Below are positions 8,876 through 18,964 of a stretch of 64,000 bases of DNA, one piece after another. The position numbers and the translations under genes are program-made. The notes under the pieces are model-generated. The model was not told the DNA's origin. It did not search any database and worked only from the letters and a program-made list of their open reading frames with translations. Source of the DNA: Bacillus glycinifermentans (GTDB lineage Bacteria; Bacillota; Bacilli; Bacillales; Bacillaceae). Position 1 is the stretch's first letter; each line of letters begins with the position of its first letter. Location: NCBI RefSeq assembly GCF_001042475.2, contig NZ_LECW02000045.1, positions 310,001 through 374,000 of the forward strand, written 5' to 3'.

Positions 8876-9739
8876 ATGAAAAGCGACAGTACCATGCACA
8901 TTATTTCTTGTACAGACGATAACTATGCACAGCATTTGAGCGTCATGTTCACCTCGCTGTTAATGAACATGGACAAAAATCGCGATGTCAAGCTGTACGT
9001 GATTGACGGCGGTATTGAAGAGGAGAATAAAGAACGGCTGAAAAAAACGATCCATCGCTTCGGAGTTCCCGTCACATTTCTCGATGTAGAGAAAAGCAGG
9101 TACGACCGCGCCGTCGAGAGCAGCCATATTACAAAAGCGGCGTATTACAGAATTTCGATTCCTGATCTGATCGGGGACGAAACCGTGAAGAGAATGATAT
9201 ATGTTGATTGCGACGCATTGGTGTTAGAGGATATAGCAAAGCTGTGGGATATGGACATTTCCCCTTATTTTGTAGCGGCAGTCGAAGACGCCGGCCAGCA
9301 CGAACGCCTGAAAAAAATGAAAATCAGCGAAACTGCGAAATACTTCAACTCCGGCCTCATGATCATAGATATGGACGAGTGGAGAAAGCGCAGCATTTCG
9401 GAAAAAGTGATCAACTTTATTAACAACAACAGTGCAGACATGTTTGTATTCCATGACCAGGATGCGCTCAACGCGATTCTTTATGACCAGTGGCATGACC
9501 TTCATCCAAGATGGAATGCGCAGACTCATATCATGCTGAAGGAAAAAACGCCGGCGACCCTTTTGGACAAGAAGCGGTATATGGAAGCGAGGGCAAATCC
9601 CGCAATCGTCCATTTCTGCGGAGGGAACAAGCCTTGGAATTCGCAAACCGCACACCCGTATGCACGACATTATTTTGAGTATTTGAAGCGCACAGCATTC
9701 CATCGGGCTGCCGATCTGTCTAAAAACTATGTCAGTTAA
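8876..9739 (+). CDS. gspA: general stress protein A, GT8 glycosyltransferase
   Basis: A 287-residue glycosyltransferase family 8 protein, similar to B. subtilis GspA. The N-terminal HIISCTDDNYAQHLSVMFTSLL and the metal-binding YVDCDALVLEDIAKLW (a DxD-type motif) are clear, as are FNSGLMIIDMDEWR, DQDALNAI and VHFCGGNKPW, all typical of GT8 enzymes. A sugar-nucleotide-dependent transferase is expected; the acceptor is unknown. A well-placed GAGAAGGAG precedes the ATG. The SigB-type promoter upstream and terminator downstream suggest a single-gene unit induced by stress. Confidence 0.9.
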   Translation: MKSDSTMHIISCTDDNYAQHLSVMFTSLLMNMDKNRDVKLYVIDGGIEEENKERLKKTIHRFGVPVTFLDVEKSRYDRAVESSHITKAAYYRISIPDLIGDETVKRMIYVDCDALVLEDIAKLWDMDISPYFVAAVEDAGQHERLKKMKISETAKYFNSGLMIIDMDEWRKRSISEKVINFINNNSADMFVFHDQDALNAILYDQWHDLHPRWNAQTHIMLKEKTPATLLDKKRYMEARANPAIVHFCGGNKPWNSQTAHPYARHYFEYLKRTAFHRAADLSKNYVS

Positions 9740-9810
9740 CATGCCAGCCTTCTTTTTTTAGCTTAGATTCATATATATAATCACGATAACCCTAACGTAT
9801 CCCCATAGCC

Positions 9811-9844
9811 GCTTGTTTCCTCATAATGGAAACAAGCATTTTTC
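9811..9844 (+). terminator. terminator after gspA
   Basis: GCTTGTTTCC and GGAAACAAGC form a perfect 10-bp stem with a 7-base loop, followed by ATTTTTC. Confidence 0.88.
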
Positions 9845-9877
9845 TGGTCGCAAAAAACAGATGAATGGAGGAAAAGC

Positions 9878-10843
9878 ATGGCTAAAGTGCTGGTGACGCT
9901 CAGCGAACTTTTTTACCGCGCCGCTCCGCGCCTGAAAGAAAAGATTGAGGAGCTGGGGGCTGAATGCCTTTTTTTAGATTCGAAGAATGTAAGCAGAGAG
10001 GCTTTATTAACCCGTATCAAGGATGTCGATATTTACGTTCTCGGTGTTGAAAAAGCGGACCGCGAGCTGATCGATGCTGCCGGGAAGCTGCGCTATATCA
10101 TCAAATTCGGCGCCGGAGTCGACAATATTGATGTGGCATATGCAAGACAGAAGGGGATTTCCGTCACGAATGCCCCGGGACAAAATGCGTCATCAGTCGC
10201 TGACCTGGCATTCGGCCTCCTCTTGGCAGGCGCAAGGTCGATTCCGCAAACAAATGCCGCCGTCAAAAACGGGTTTTGGAAGATTTCCATGGGGTATGAG
10301 CTTGATGGAAAAACGCTCGGGCTCATCGGTTTCGGCGAAATCGGAAAAAGAATCGCCAGACGTGCATCGGGATTTAATATGAACATTATGGCGTACGGCA
10401 CATACAAAGATTACAAATCGGCAAAGCAATTGAACGTACGCTTTGCTGAACTCGATGACCTGCTGGCGAAATCTGATTTCGTCTGCATCAGCACATCATT
10501 GAGACCGGAAACGTTTCATCTGATGAATGAAGAACGCCTGGCGAAAATGAAGAATACGGCTTTTCTGATCAATATTGCCCGCGGAGAAGTCATCGATGAG
10601 AATGCGCTTATACAAGCGCTTGAACAGAAAAAGATCCGGGGAGCAGCGTTGGATGTTTTTGAAACAGAACCTCCATCTGCCCGGGTTACAAGCCTCCCCA
10701 ATGTGATTTGCACCTCTCATATCGGCGGTGCAACTTTTGAAAGCATCAGGCGCATTGAAAAGATCACATCGGAAAACATCGGCAGGTTTATCGGCAACGA
10801 GCCTTTAACATTCACCGTAGAAGCGGGCAAAGCACGGACATAA
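9878..10843 (+). CDS. D-isomer 2-hydroxyacid dehydrogenase (phosphoglycerate dehydrogenase-like)
   Basis: A 321-residue NAD-dependent dehydrogenase. The nucleotide-binding GLIGFGEIGKRIARR is at about 147-161. The catalytic residues are Arg in NIARGEVID, Glu in FETEPP and His in SHIGGATFES. It lacks the C-terminal ACT or ASB domains of SerA, so a housekeeping serine-biosynthesis role is unlikely. It stands alone between gspA and ywbC with its own terminator. The substrate cannot be named from sequence. Confidence 0.82.
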   Translation: MAKVLVTLSELFYRAAPRLKEKIEELGAECLFLDSKNVSREALLTRIKDVDIYVLGVEKADRELIDAAGKLRYIIKFGAGVDNIDVAYARQKGISVTNAPGQNASSVADLAFGLLLAGARSIPQTNAAVKNGFWKISMGYELDGKTLGLIGFGEIGKRIARRASGFNMNIMAYGTYKDYKSAKQLNVRFAELDDLLAKSDFVCISTSLRPETFHLMNEERLAKMKNTAFLINIARGEVIDENALIQALEQKKIRGAALDVFETEPPSARVTSLPNVICTSHIGGATFESIRRIEKITSENIGRFIGNEPLTFTVEAGKART

Positions 10844-10848
10844 AGAAA

Positions 10849-10880
10849 GAGGCGGTACAAAGGAAACCGTCTCTTTTTTC
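10849..10880. terminator. terminator between the dehydrogenase and ywbC
   Basis: GAGGCGGT and ACCGTCTC pair (one G-T pair) and are followed by TTTTTTC on the plus strand. The convergent ywbC gene ends at 10882, so the hairpin may serve both. Confidence 0.75.
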
Positions 10881-10881
10881 T

Positions 10882-11262
10882 TTAGGATCTTTGGAAAAAT
10901 TCCACCAATTCTCCATCAGGACCGAAAATAAAGAAATAGCGGTAGCCGTTCGGAAGTTCGGTGATTCCGTCTTCAAAAAGCTGAATGTCCTTTTCTTTTA
11001 CACGGGCGAAGTCCGCATCAATATGATCGGTAGAAACCGCAAAGTGATGAACCTTCCCTTCCTGCGGAAGCTTGTCATTGTACCCCTCGATAAGCTCGAG
11101 TTCCGTTTCGCCGCGGTTTTCAAATCCGAGAAATGCAAGCTTCATGATGCCGTTCGTGTGAGAGAGCCTGTCTTTCAGCTTCATGCCGACAACGTCTTGA
11201 TAAAATGCGATCGAAGCCTCAATGTCCTTCACCATTACACCAACATGGTCGATTTGTGCCAT
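10882..11262 (-). CDS. ywbC: VOC-fold glyoxalase/dioxygenase-family protein YwbC
   Basis: A 126-residue protein of the vicinal-oxygen-chelate fold (glyoxalase I/bleomycin resistance group). His in AQIDHVGVMV, Glu in ETELELIEG, His in VHHFAVSTDHI and the C-terminal Glu in GELVEFFQ are the expected metal ligand positions. It matches B. subtilis YwbC in context, next to the methyltransferase ywbD. The start at 11262 follows AGGAGGAGAAATGACGGT. A lactoylglutathione-lyase-like activity is usually annotated but is not proven by sequence. Confidence 0.85.
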   Translation of the reverse strand: MAQIDHVGVMVKDIEASIAFYQDVVGMKLKDRLSHTNGIMKLAFLGFENRGETELELIEGYNDKLPQEGKVHHFAVSTDHIDADFARVKEKDIQLFEDGITELPNGYRYFFIFGPDGELVEFFQRS

Positions 11263-11402
11263 ACCGTCATTTCTCCTCCTTTTTCTACACCATCTTAGAA
11301 AAAACGGAATCATCTGTCAATTTAATGATCTTCCTTTGCATAAAAACTGGGACGGAGCGTTATGGTAGGATAGAGAAATACTAAACATAAGGACTGAACA
11401 GA

Positions 11403-12593
11403 ATGAAGACGCTAAAGATCAAGCAAGCCCATGCAGCAAAGATTAAAAAAGGCTATCCCCTCATTTTAAAGGAAGCCGTTTTATCAAAGGATGACGATAT
11501 CACCGAAGGATCGCTCATCGGCCTCACCGATGAAAAGGGCGGTTTTTTGGGGAAAGGCTATTACGGAGTGCAGAATAAAGGAATCGGCTGGGTACTCACG
11601 CAAAACAGGGATGAACCCATTGACCAGCGATTTTTTCTCAGCCGTTTGACAAAAGCTTTTCAAGAGCGGAACGAGCTTTTTGGCGATTCCGATACGACGG
11701 CATTCCGCGTATTTAACGGAGAGGGCGACGGAATCGGCGGATTGACGATCGATTATTATGACGGATATTTTTTGATCCAGTGGTACAGCAAAGGTATTTA
11801 TGCCTATAAGGAATCGGTTGTGACAGCACTCGATGAACTCTCGGACTACAAAGCCATTTACGAGAAAAAACGGTTCAGTTCGGCCGGGCAGTATGTCGAA
11901 GACGATGATTTTGTAAAAGGAACGAGAGGAGAATTTCCGATCATCGTAAAAGAAAACGGGATTCATTTTGCCGTCTATCTCAATGACGGCGCCATGACCG
12001 GCGTTTTTCTCGATCAGCGCAACGTCCGGAAGGCGATTAGAGACCGCTATGCAGAAGGAAAAACAGTATTGAACACTTTCTCATATACCGGGGCGTTTTC
12101 CGTTGCTGCTGCGTTAGGCGGCGCGGCGAAAACGACAAGCGTCGATGTCGCAAACCGCAGCCTGAACAGGACGATCGAACAGTTCAGCGTGAACGGCCTT
12201 GATCATGAAGCGCACGATATTAAAGTAATGGACGTGTTCAACTACTTTTCGTATGCTGTCAAAAAGCAGCTCTCCTATGATCTGGTCATTCTCGATCCGC
12301 CGTCTTTTGCAAGAACAAAAAAGCGTACGTTCAGCGCTGCAAAGGATTATAAAAATCTGTTAAAAGAAACGATTGCGATCACCAAAAACGAAGGCGTTAT
12401 CGTCGCTTCGACAAACAGCAGCGCCTTCGGAATGAAAAAGTTTAAAGGGTTTATCGATGCGGCATGCAAAGAAACGGGGACAAGCTGCACAGTCCTTGAA
12501 GAATATTCGCTCCCCGAAGATTTTAAAACGGTGAAAAGCTATCAGGAAGGCAATTATTTAAAAGTCGTGTTTTTGCGGATTCATCACCGATAA
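11403..12593 (+). CDS. ywbD: class I SAM-dependent 23S rRNA methyltransferase YwbD (RlmI/RlmQ type)
   Basis: A 396-residue two-part RNA methyltransferase: an N-terminal PUA-like domain (about 1-75), a middle EEHD-like domain (about 80-180), and a C-terminal Rossmann domain with SAM loop LNTFSYTGAFSVAAALGGA and catalytic motif VILDPPSFARTKK. This is the architecture of RlmI-family enzymes. I recall that the Bacillus/Staphylococcus member has been linked to an m7G mark in 23S rRNA (RlmQ), but the exact site is not deducible here. It is a divergent neighbour of ywbC. Confidence 0.85.
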   Translation: MKTLKIKQAHAAKIKKGYPLILKEAVLSKDDDITEGSLIGLTDEKGGFLGKGYYGVQNKGIGWVLTQNRDEPIDQRFFLSRLTKAFQERNELFGDSDTTAFRVFNGEGDGIGGLTIDYYDGYFLIQWYSKGIYAYKESVVTALDELSDYKAIYEKKRFSSAGQYVEDDDFVKGTRGEFPIIVKENGIHFAVYLNDGAMTGVFLDQRNVRKAIRDRYAEGKTVLNTFSYTGAFSVAAALGGAAKTTSVDVANRSLNRTIEQFSVNGLDHEAHDIKVMDVFNYFSYAVKKQLSYDLVILDPPSFARTKKRTFSAAKDYKNLLKETIAITKNEGVIVASTNSSAFGMKKFKGFIDAACKETGTSCTVLEEYSLPEDFKTVKSYQEGNYLKVVFLRIHHR

Positions 12594-12690
12594 AGACCGG
12601 TTTCTTTCAATAAAAAATCTGAAAACGATACCTCTTGAGGGATTATTCATGTATATTGATATTACGTGAAAAATTGAACAGGGGGACGTT

Positions 12691-14157
12691 ATGGATTACG
12701 GAGTCATGTTATCAATTGGAATTTATATGGCTGGAATGCTTTTGATTGGATATTTCGCCTACAGGCGGACATCCAATTTAACCGATTATATGCTTGGCGG
12801 AAGAAACCTTGGACCGGCTGTCACCGCTTTGAGCGCGGGCGCTTCAGATATGAGCGGCTGGCTTTTGATGGGCCTTCCGGGAGCGATGTACGTAAACGGG
12901 CTGAGCAGCGGCTGGATTGTCGCCGGTCTGACGGTCGGAGCTTACTTAAACTGGCTGTATGTCGCCCCGAGGCTTAGAACGTATACGGAAACGGCCGGCA
13001 ACAGCATCACGATTCCCGATTATTTTGAAAACCGTTTTAAGGACGGTTCGAGAATTTTAAGGATTACATCAGCCTTTGTCATTTTAATCTTTTTTACCTT
13101 TTATACGTCATCCGGGATGGTCGCGGGAGGAGAGCTTTTCAAAACCGCCTTTCATCTCGATTACCGGATCGGCATCTGGCTGACGGCCGGTGTCGTCGTT
13201 TTGTACACGCTGTTCGGCGGCTTTTTGGCGGTAAGCTGGACCGACTTTGTACAGGGAACGATCATGTTTATTGCACTGATCCTGGTGCCCCTCGTTGTTT
13301 TTATCCATTTAGGGGGAATTGCGCCTGCTTTTTCTGATATCAGCGCCGTCGATCCGCACCTTCTGCAGCCGTTTCAAGGAACGACTGCGATTGGCATACT
13401 GTCGCTCCTGGCATGGGGGCTCGGCTATTTTGGGCAACCGCATATTATCGTCAGGTTTATGGCGATTTCCAACGTGAAAGAAATGAAGAGCGCCCGCAGG
13501 ATCGGCATGAGCTGGATGATATTCTCAATCTGCGGCGCGATGCTGACCGGTCTTATCGGCATCGCCTATTTCAGCGTAAACCACCTGCCTTTAAAAAATC
13601 CGGAAACGGTATTTATCGTTCTTTCTGATCTGCTGTTCCCTTCCGTAATCACAGGGTTTTTGCTGGCGGCCATTTTGGCGGCTGTCATGAGTACGATTTC
13701 CTCGCAGCTGCTCGTCACGTCAAGCGCGCTTACGGAAGATTTTTATAAAGCGTTTATTCGGAAGAACGCATCTGACAAAGAGCTTGTTCTTGTCGGAAGG
13801 CTTGCTGTTCTTGCCATTTCGCTGATCGCGCTGATCATGGCGCTTCATCCGAACGAAACGATTTTGAACCTTGTCGGCTATGCATGGGCCGGTTTTGGCG
13901 CGGCCTTTGGGCCGGTTGTCCTGCTGAGCCTGTATTGGAAGCGGATGACGAAGTGGGGAGCGCTTTCGGGAATGCTCTCGGGCGCGCTTACGGTCATCGC
14001 CTGGGAACAGGTAAAAGCTTTTGCCGCGGTCTACGAATTGATTCCCGGTTTTATTGTGAGTACGGCTGTCATCGTGATCGTGAGCCTGCTGACGAAAAAG
14101 CCTTCGGCCGAGATTGAAAGCGAGTTTGATACGGCTGTAGAAAATCTGAAAAGGTAA
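12691..14157 (+). CDS. sodium/proline symporter (PutP/OpuE family)
   Basis: A 488-residue sodium:solute symporter family protein with about 12-13 membrane segments. Family motifs include DYMLGGRNLGP, LSAGASDMSGWLLMGLPGAMY, TFYTSSGMVAGG, SWTDFVQG, AWGLGYFGQPHIIVRFMAI and SSQLLVTSSALTEDFYKAF. The sequence strongly resembles B. subtilis OpuE/PutP, so proline is the likely substrate, either as nutrient or as osmoprotectant. It stands alone with GGGGGACGTT before the ATG and a terminator after. No proline-degradation gene is near, which slightly favours an osmotic role. Confidence 0.87.
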   Translation: MDYGVMLSIGIYMAGMLLIGYFAYRRTSNLTDYMLGGRNLGPAVTALSAGASDMSGWLLMGLPGAMYVNGLSSGWIVAGLTVGAYLNWLYVAPRLRTYTETAGNSITIPDYFENRFKDGSRILRITSAFVILIFFTFYTSSGMVAGGELFKTAFHLDYRIGIWLTAGVVVLYTLFGGFLAVSWTDFVQGTIMFIALILVPLVVFIHLGGIAPAFSDISAVDPHLLQPFQGTTAIGILSLLAWGLGYFGQPHIIVRFMAISNVKEMKSARRIGMSWMIFSICGAMLTGLIGIAYFSVNHLPLKNPETVFIVLSDLLFPSVITGFLLAAILAAVMSTISSQLLVTSSALTEDFYKAFIRKNASDKELVLVGRLAVLAISLIALIMALHPNETILNLVGYAWAGFGAAFGPVVLLSLYWKRMTKWGALSGMLSGALTVIAWEQVKAFAAVYELIPGFIVSTAVIVIVSLLTKKPSAEIESEFDTAVENLKR

Positions 14158-14166
14158 AGGAACATG

Positions 14167-14203
14167 AAAAAAGGCCTCCGAAGATTGATTCGGAGGCCTT
14201 TCT
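14167..14203. terminator. bidirectional terminator between the symporter and ywbG
   Basis: GGCCTCCGAA and TTCGGAGGCC form a 10-bp stem flanked by A-rich sequence on the left and TTTCTT on the right. Confidence 0.85.
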
Positions 14204-14206
14204 TGG

Positions 14207-14890
14207 CTACACAGTAATAAGCGAAATAAGAAATGGTGCGGCGCAAAGCGTAATGATCGCTGCCAAAATCATCGAAACGCTTGAGATCGTTCCGGATACG
14301 GAGCTGAGCTCAAACGCTTTTGACGTACCGGCGCCGTGTGCGCTTGTTCCAAGCAGCACGCCTCTGGCAATTTCATTGTCGATTCTGAAATAGCGGATGA
14401 CCATCGGGCCGATCACTGTGCCGAACAAAGCGGTCAAAATGACAAACACGGCGGTAACCGCAGGCACTCCTCCGATCATTTCAGAGACGCTCATTGCGAT
14501 TGGCGTCGTCACTGATCTTGGAACGAGGCTCTCAATAAGATCCGCGTTCAGCTTGAACAGCTTTGCGATAAACGCTGTTGACAAAATGGCGATGCAGCTT
14601 CCGACCGCCACGTTAATAATAATTTCAGCGGCATACTTTTTTAAAATAGGGAAGTATTTATACAGCGGAATCGCAAAAGCCACGGTAGCCGGCTGAAGCA
14701 TATCGGTTAACAGGCGCCCTCCGGCATTGTATGCGTCAAAAGGCACATTGATCAAAAGCAGCAGGCCGACCAATATGAGCGGCGTGATCAGTAAAGGCGA
14801 AGCATACACCTTCGGATGGCGTTTGTAAACTGCCTTGGCTCCCATATAGATCAAGACTGTTGTGATCAGACTTAAGCATCCGATGAACAT
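14207..14890 (-). CDS. ywbG: LrgB/CidB-family membrane protein YwbG
   Basis: A 227-residue, multi-pass (about 6-7 segments) LrgB-family protein. Signature stretches are SLVPRSVTTPIAMSVSE, GGVPAVTAVFVILTALFGTVIGP and GTSAHGAGTSKAFE. Partner of the LrgA-like YwbH just upstream; the two genes overlap by 19 bases, implying coupled translation. Family members influence murein hydrolase activity or move pyruvate and similar overflow metabolites; which applies here is unknown. It matches B. subtilis YwbG. Confidence 0.9.
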   Translation of the reverse strand: MFIGCLSLITTVLIYMGAKAVYKRHPKVYASPLLITPLILVGLLLLINVPFDAYNAGGRLLTDMLQPATVAFAIPLYKYFPILKKYAAEIIINVAVGSCIAILSTAFIAKLFKLNADLIESLVPRSVTTPIAMSVSEMIGGVPAVTAVFVILTALFGTVIGPMVIRYFRIDNEIARGVLLGTSAHGAGTSKAFELSSVSGTISSVSMILAAIITLCAAPFLISLITV

Positions 14891-15258
14891 GTTTTTTTCC
14901 TTTCCTTTCTTTTAGCGATGATTTGCGTCAGCATCCCTGTCGATACCATAACGACAAACGTGCTGATCAGAACGACGAGTATAATGCTTGTTCCGAAGTG
15001 TTTGAGAATATCCCCATAGTTCATAATCCCGACTGCTGAAGGGATAAAGAACAATAGAAGTTCCGCAAGAAGCCACAATGCCCCGATTTCAACCCATTCA
15101 AGCTTAATGACCTTGAAATGGAGGAGCGCAAAAACGACGATAATCCCGAGGATGCTTCCGGGAATATTTATATGAAGAACGTCTACAATCAGATTCATCA
15201 AACGCGCAATGAAAAATAAAAGAGCGACCTGACTTATTCCTTTAATGAATGTTTTCAT
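14872..15258 (-). CDS. ywbH: LrgA/CidA-family holin-like protein YwbH
   Basis: A 128-residue membrane protein with four hydrophobic segments, similar to LrgA/CidA holin-like proteins (INIPGSILGIIVVFALL, ALWLLAELLLFFIPSAVGIM). The start at 15258 follows AAAGGGGGATAATGAC; upstream in-frame codons lack a ribosome site. First gene of the ywbHG unit. In B. subtilis the LysR regulator gene ywbI is the direct divergent neighbour; here two unrelated genes lie between them. Confidence 0.88.
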   Translation of the reverse strand: MKTFIKGISQVALLFFIARLMNLIVDVLHINIPGSILGIIVVFALLHFKVIKLEWVEIGALWLLAELLLFFIPSAVGIMNYGDILKHFGTSIILVVLISTFVVMVSTGMLTQIIAKRKERKKTCSSDA

Positions 15259-15727
15259 GTCATTATCCCCCTTTCTAGACAAAAGTGTACATGAGATTGA
15301 ACTATAGGTAAAATACATATACAGAATAATGATTATTCATTTTATCTATAAGGGAATACGAGAAATCAGGGCGAAAGAAACAGTTAATTGACTAAAACTG
15401 TAAAACGGCTGACGGAATAGACTTCCTGTTTTCTGTGACCATTACACCTTACTGCTCCCGTGTCTTTCGTCTTTCACCGGTGGGAAGCGGGATTGGATTC
15501 GTGCAAAAAGACTGGTCTGAAATTCTTAAAAACCGGCTTATTTCAGATTGTTCACCATGTACAAATCCCTAAAAACAGTATTTAAAGCCTATTCAACATC
15601 CATGCTTTTCGACTTAAACTATAAATATTGGAAATGTGCGCAAGTCTAGTAAAAGATGTGAATCTATGCTTGAACGGATCAAGAAAAAATCATTCCACAT
15701 CATCATGCAATTTCAGAGGTGACAAAA
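15259..15727. other. 469-bp intergenic region upstream of ywbH and the YwqH-like gene
   Basis: No gene or clear promoter could be supported. The part close to ywbH is A/T-rich (15300-15350) and probably holds its promoter; the middle is more GC-balanced and carries no open frame of note. Confidence 0.4.
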
Positions 15728-16156
15728 ATGGACTACTCAGGCACGCTGGAGAAGATACACGGGGTTCTCTCCCACAAGGCCCAAGAGCTCGAAGAACAAA
15801 TTTCAAGACTGGAACGGGCAAAGCGCGATGTTGAAAGAGAACAAGGCTTAGGCATCGAAGAAATCAGACAGATTTTGCGCCCGGATCTTGGAGAAGCATG
15901 GACCGGAAGCCGGGCAGCCGACTTTGATGAAGCACGTGATGAAGCGCACACCGCCATGTACAGGATATTTAACGATGATTATGAGAGGTATATCCATAAA
16001 ATCGATTTGAAAATATTTGCATTAGACGCTGAAAAAGGGGCGGTCGAGGCTGCGAGCTGGTCTGCTGACCGGGCGGACTATCTGTTGGAAAAAGGAGATG
16101 AAGCGCTCGACGCCCTGCATAGTACAATCAACGGTCTAAAAGGGTGGTTGAAATGA
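15728..16156 (+). CDS. YwqH-like DUF5082 protein (LXG toxin accessory type)
   Basis: A 142-residue, strongly helical and probably coiled-coil protein (repeated charged heptads such as LEEQISRLERAKRDVEREQ, and a WTGSRAADFDEARD segment). It resembles B. subtilis YwqH, the first gene of the ywqHIJK LXG toxin locus, whose small helical proteins help secretion of the LXG toxin by the type VII (ESX/Yuk) system. The ATG at 15728 follows AGAGGTGAC. The next gene overlaps by ATGA. No toxin gene follows. Confidence 0.72.
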   Translation: MDYSGTLEKIHGVLSHKAQELEEQISRLERAKRDVEREQGLGIEEIRQILRPDLGEAWTGSRAADFDEARDEAHTAMYRIFNDDYERYIHKIDLKIFALDAEKGAVEAASWSADRADYLLEKGDEALDALHSTINGLKGWLK

Positions 16157-16422
16157 GCAAAACGATCAAACTGAACCATGGCGCGGTCATAAAACAGCTG
16201 GATCAAGTGAAAAGCGCGCTTGATTCGCTCTCTCTGCAAGGGCCGTCTGCCGGATCGCTTGGGCAAAATAAGCTTGATTTTACAACAAAGTGGCTTGAAC
16301 GGGAGGAAACCATCCGCGATATGGTGAACCAGTACAAAGAAGCTGTTCAAAAAAATATCGAAGACACTCGTTCAAACGTGGATAGCCTGAAGGAGCAGGA
16401 TGAGGCCATCGCCAGAAAATAA
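16153..16422 (+). CDS. YwqI/YxiC-like small helical protein (LXG accessory type)
   Basis: An 89-residue helical protein (MSKTIKLNHGAVIKQLDQVKS at the start) resembling the YwqI/YxiC family, WXG100-like partners of LXG toxins. Its ATG overlaps the previous stop codon (ATGA), so the two are translated together. In other loci the next gene encodes an LXG toxin; here a terminator comes straight after and then a LysR gene, so this is an orphan pair. Confidence 0.72.
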   Translation: MSKTIKLNHGAVIKQLDQVKSALDSLSLQGPSAGSLGQNKLDFTTKWLEREETIRDMVNQYKEAVQKNIEDTRSNVDSLKEQDEAIARK

Positions 16423-16456
16423 GCGCCGCCGGCAGCAAGCCGGCAGCGCTTTTTTA
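16421..16456 (+). terminator. terminator after the YwqH/YwqI-like pair
   Basis: AAGCGCCGCCGGC and GCCGGCAGCGCTT form a long GC-rich stem with one mismatch, followed by six T. Confidence 0.88.
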
Positions 16457-16547
16457 TGTTGGGCGGGGTGCAGAAAATGTTGAATTTGGTTTAAAATATG
16501 GTGTAAAGCGAAAATCGTGCGCAAAGCTCTGAAAGGATGTCAACCAA

Positions 16548-17458
16548 ATGGACATACGTCATTTAACTTATTTTTTAGAAGTGGCCCGCCTGAAAAGCTT
16601 TACGAAGGCTGCCCAGTCGCTATATATCTCACAGCCGACGATTTCCAAAATGATCAAGAATCTTGAAGAGGAGCTGGGAATCGAGCTGTTTTACCGGCGC
16701 GGAAGGCAGATTGAACTGACAGACGCCGGCCAAAGCATGTACGTGCAGGCGCAGGAAATCACGAAATCGTTTCAAAATTTAACTTCAGAGCTGAACGATT
16801 TGATGGACGTGAAAAAAGGACATGTCCGGATCGGGCTGCCGCCGATGATCGGTTCAGGTTTTTTTCCGAAGGTCATCGGTGAATTTAGGGACAAATACCC
16901 GAATGTCACGTTTCAGCTGGTTGAACACGGGTCTGTGAAGGTGCAGGAGGGCGTGGAGGACGGATCGCTCGATATCGGGGTCGTCGTCCTGCCGGCGAAA
17001 GAAGAGGTCTTTCATTCGTTTACGATCGTAAAAGAAAATTTAATGCTGCTCGTTCATCCGTCACACCGCTTTGCCGGTGAAAAAGAGATCGAGCTTCGCC
17101 AATTGAGTGAGGAACCGTTTATTTTCTTTCGCGAAGACTTCGTCCTTCATGAACGGATCATTACAGCATGTTTGAAGGCCGGATTTCGGCCGAACGTAAT
17201 TTATGAAACATCCCAATGGGATTTTATCAGTGAAATGGTGTCGGCCAATCTCGGAATCGGCCTGCTCCCTGAAAGAATCTGCCGGGATCTTGACCCTGAG
17301 CGTGTGAAGGTCATTCCTGTTGTCAGACCGTCCATACCCTGGCATGTCGCCGTCATTTGGAGAAAGGACCGCTATCTTTCATTTGCAGCCAGAGCCTGGA
17401 TCGACCACACCAAATCGTATATATGGAGCCCGAACGAAAGAATAGGAAGGAATGAAGC

Positions 17459-17462
<4 letters not shown>
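16548..17462 (+). CDS. ywbI: LysR-family transcriptional regulator YwbI
   Basis: A 304-residue LysR-type regulator: N-terminal winged helix (about 1-60, [37 protein letters not shown] motif region) and a periplasmic-binding-like effector domain (about 90-295). By B. subtilis context and homology it is expected to control the LrgAB-like ywbHG operon, which lies on the other strand about 1.3 kb upstream. The stop codon overlaps the thiM start (ATGA), which ties it to the thiamine genes by translation. The effector is unknown. Confidence 0.88.
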
Positions 17463-18947
<1,485 letters not shown>

Positions 18948-18964
18948 AAAGGGGTTTCGCGCTT

